From assembly GCA_902795845.1 (NCBI GenBank), contig CADBMU010000105.1, positions 1 to 7,565 on the forward strand: a stretch of DNA of 7,565 nucleotides. Reading direction: 5' to 3'. Of the stretch, positions 5,945 through 7,565 are shown in pieces. The position numbers were made by a program, and so were the translations under genes. How positions within the stretch are numbered: the first letter of the stretch is position 1; every line of letters starts with the position of its first letter. The notes beneath the pieces are model-generated. The model worked only from the letters and a program-made list of their open reading frames with translations. It did not search any database and was not told the DNA's origin. The DNA comes from an uncultured Erysipelotrichaceae bacterium. GTDB taxonomy: Bacteria > Bacillota_I > Bacilli_A > RF39 > UBA660.

Positions 5945-6859
5945 ATGGGATTATTAAATAAATTAAAAAATGTTTTATTTGAAGAGGAAGAAGTAGAAGA
6001 AACTGTTGAAGAACCAAAAATAAAACCAGTTTCTAAAAATACAATGGAACTTCCAAAAATAACTAAAGAAACAGTGAAAAAAGATAATTATAATTTTGAA
6101 GAAGAAACAGATAGAGAATTATTTAAAGCTGAAAAGACATTTGATTTTCCAGCATTTGATGAAGAAGAGTTTGAAGATTTTGCTCCAAAGAAGAAAGAAG
6201 AACCTGTAAAAAGATATGATAGAGATATTGAAAAAAGAAGAAGAACTCTTGATAGTTATGATAAACCATATAAAAAAGAATACACTTCTACTAGAATTGT
6301 AAAATCAATTAAAGAAACTCCTAAAAAAGCATTTAAACCATCTCCAGTAATTTCACCTGTTTATGGAATTTTAGATAAAAATTATAAAAAAGAAGATGTT
6401 GTTACTAGAGACGAAATTATCGAAAAAAAAGCTGTTAAATTAGATGTAGACAGTGTTCGTAAAAAAGCTTTTGGTTCTTTAGAAGAAGATCTTCAAAAAA
6501 CATTAAGTGAACCAACAGAAAAATTTTATGAAGATTTAGTAGAAGATAATGTAGCAGATATTACAAAAGAAATTGAAAAAGAAGAAGATTCTTTAGAAGA
6601 ATTAGATGATTTATTAGATAAAACTGTTGATACAGAAATTGATGTAACTAAAGAAATGGAAATTCCGTCACGTGTAGAAAAAGCAAAATATGAAGAAATT
6701 GAACCAGAAGAAGTTATTGAAGAAGATAATGATATAGAAAAAGAAGATAAAGAAATAGATATTAAAGAAGAAAGTACTGAAGTACCTGATGATACTTTAG
6801 AAAATGATCTTTTTGAATTAATAGATTCTATGTATGAAGATAAAGAGGGAGAAGAATAA
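5945..6859 (+). CDS. Highly acidic, mostly disordered protein with N-terminal amphipathic helix, 304 aa
   Basis: Not a family I can name. Residues 1-12 (MGLLNKLKNVLF) form a short amphipathic helix that could bind the membrane, similar in style to the start of SepF; the SepF C-terminal fold is absent. The remainder is dominated by Glu, Lys and Asp with little hydrophobic content, suggesting long disordered or coiled stretches (about 14-125 and 200-304). One exception is a Pro/aromatic patch, FKPSPVISPVYGILD, at 130-144 followed by KNY, which looks like a conserved binding motif. Another is the hydrophobic end LENDLFELIDSMYED (285-299). The ATG at 5945 follows GGAAGG (5931-5936) by 8 nt; the in-frame GTG at 5936 overlaps that site and is rejected. 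The stop overlaps the next ATG by one base. A scaffold role at the membrane is inference. Confidence 0.82.
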   Translation: MGLLNKLKNVLFEEEEVEETVEEPKIKPVSKNTMELPKITKETVKKDNYNFEEETDRELFKAEKTFDFPAFDEEEFEDFAPKKKEEPVKRYDRDIEKRRRTLDSYDKPYKKEYTSTRIVKSIKETPKKAFKPSPVISPVYGILDKNYKKEDVVTRDEIIEKKAVKLDVDSVRKKAFGSLEEDLQKTLSEPTEKFYEDLVEDNVADITKEIEKEEDSLEELDDLLDKTVDTEIDVTKEMEIPSRVEKAKYEEIEPEEVIEEDNDIEKEDKEIDIKEESTEVPDDTLENDLFELIDSMYEDKEGEE

Positions 6860-7149
6860 TGGAATTTTTATTACAATTTTTACCTATAGTTATTTATTTT
6901 TTGTTAATAATAATATTAGTAATTGGAATAGTATTAGGTATAAAGTCAATTATTACTATTACTAAAGTTGAAAAAGTTGTTGATGATGTTAATGATAAAG
7001 TTCAATCTTTAAATAGTGTTTTTTCTATAATTGATTTTACTACTGATAAATTAGCAATGATTACCGATAGAGCTGTTGAATTAATAAGTTCTATATTTTC
7101 AAAATTATTTATCGGTAAAAAAAAGAAAGGTGAAGATAAAGATGAGTAA
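6859..7149 (+). CDS. DUF948/YtxG-like single-pass membrane protein
   Basis: A 96-aa protein with one strongly hydrophobic helix at about 6-28, then a helical, probably coiled-coil segment (VEKVVDDVNDKVQSLNSVFS, 37-56), a second amphipathic helix (about 60-84) and a Lys-rich tail. This matches the general form of DUF948/YtxG proteins but is shorter than usual, so the family call is moderate. The ATG shares one base with the preceding stop (TAATG), with GAGGGAG (6845-6851) as ribosome binding site. Its 3' end overlaps the YtxH gene by 8 nt. In Bacillus, ytxG and ytxH are neighbours in the ytxGHJ (csb40) operon, which supports the call by context. Function of the family is poorly known; envelope or stress association is inferred. 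Confidence 0.75.
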   Translation: MEFLLQFLPIVIYFLLIIILVIGIVLGIKSIITITKVEKVVDDVNDKVQSLNSVFSIIDFTTDKLAMITDRAVELISSIFSKLFIGKKKKGEDKDE

Positions 7150-7552
7150 AAAAGGGAATATTGCAAAATTTGCTGCTGGAGCAGCTGTAGGTGCTGGAAT
7201 TGCATTATTATTTGCACCACAAAAAGGTTCTAAAACTAGAGCTGATTTAAAGAAAAAAATGGATGAGCTTGTAAACAAAGCTAAAGATGTAGACATTGAA
7301 AAAATGGTTGACGATATAAAAAAGGAATTAAAAGATCTTGATAAAGAAAAAGCCAAAGATATTATCAAAGATAAAAGTCAAGCTATTATGAAAAAAGCTG
7401 ATGAAATTGTTAAATTAGCAAAGAAAAAAGCAGAACCAGCTGTGGAAAAAGCAGCTAATGAAGTAAAAAATAAAGCTCGTCAAGTATTACAAGATGCATT
7501 AGATAAACTTGATGATGACAATAGTTCTAAAAAAAGTGTAAAGAAAAAATAG
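7142..7552 (+). CDS. YtxH domain-containing protein
   Basis: A 136-aa protein with the YtxH hallmark: a Gly/Ala-rich membrane-spanning or inserting helix (FAAGAAVGAGIALLFAP, 10-26) followed at once by QKGSKTRADL (27-36), matching the family pattern 'G...G...LfAPksGkeTR..l'. The rest is a chain of Lys/Asp/Glu/Ala-rich amphipathic helices (about 37-122) and a basic tail (SSKKSVKKK). AGGTGA (7128-7133) is 8 nt before the ATG at 7142; the in-frame GTG at 7130 overlaps that site and is rejected. The start overlaps the stop of the YtxG-like gene by 8 nt (ATGAGTAA), implying translational coupling. YtxH is stress- and stationary-phase-linked in Bacillus, but its molecular role is unclear. No terminator is visible in the last 13 bases, so the operon may continue beyond the window. 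Confidence 0.9.
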   Translation: MSKKGNIAKFAAGAAVGAGIALLFAPQKGSKTRADLKKKMDELVNKAKDVDIEKMVDDIKKELKDLDKEKAKDIIKDKSQAIMKKADEIVKLAKKKAEPAVEKAANEVKNKARQVLQDALDKLDDDNSSKKSVKKK

Positions 7553-7565
7553 TAAAATCTTTACA

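Noticed and set aside
5945..6859. SepF (cell division) identity for the acidic protein
   Set aside because: Only the amphipathic start resembles SepF. The folded C-terminal SepF domain is missing and the protein is about twice as long and mostly charged.
7002..7368. Two open frames on the minus strand over the YtxG-like and YtxH genes
   Set aside because: They lie opposite two well-supported genes, have low-complexity Ser/Phe/Leu or Gln-rich products, and lack recognisable domains.

Overview
This is a very AT-rich stretch with all supported genes on the + strand, packed tightly and separated by short, strong-looking promoters and Rho-independent terminators. The Shine-Dalgarno sequences (AGGTGAT, GGAG, GGAAGG) are of Bacillota type. 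Tryptophan is encoded only by TGG, and no TGA interrupts any gene, so the standard bacterial code applies rather than the Mycoplasma code. Gene content (rlmB next to a SigH-like sigma factor, a DUF948/YtxG-like protein plus YtxH pair, a YihY family protein, an Rpn-type tail) suggests a low-GC, probably uncultured Bacilli lineage of the RF39 or Erysipelotrichia-like kind. That taxonomic guess is inference.

Layout. Positions 1-226 hold the C-terminal end of what is probably an Rpn-family (PD-(D/E)XK) recombination-promoting nuclease; its stop codon lies in a terminator stem. A good SigA-type promoter (TTGATA, 17 bp, TATAAT) at 279-307 drives a three-gene unit. The unit encodes a 165-aa one-helix membrane protein of unknown function, a 671-aa membrane sensor (two Venus-flytrap-like extracellular domains, a transmembrane helix and a GGDEF-fold domain with a degenerate signature, DGNEF), and a YihY/BrkB-family six-helix membrane protein whose start overlaps the sensor's stop. 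A roughly 185-bp gap follows, with four consecutive small hairpins, the last being a terminator, and then an extended -10 promoter.

That second promoter drives rlmB (23S rRNA 2'-O-ribose methyltransferase) and a SigH-like sigma factor, a pairing that recalls the Bacillus rlmB-rae1-sigH locus but lacks rae1. The sigma factor's stop codon is inside its own terminator loop. A third promoter (5238-5266) starts a four-gene envelope cluster: a lipoprotein, a highly acidic 304-aa protein with an N-terminal amphipathic helix and one conserved-looking patch, a DUF948/YtxG-like single-helix protein, and a YtxH-domain protein. These four are separated by 13 nt or less or overlap, so they are likely co-transcribed and may form one membrane-associated module.

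The most interesting items are the BvgS-like tandem-flytrap sensor with a probably catalytically dead GGDEF domain in an operon with a YihY protein, and the disordered acidic protein embedded in the lipoprotein/YtxG/YtxH cluster. No CRISPR array, tRNA, rRNA or insertion sequence was seen.
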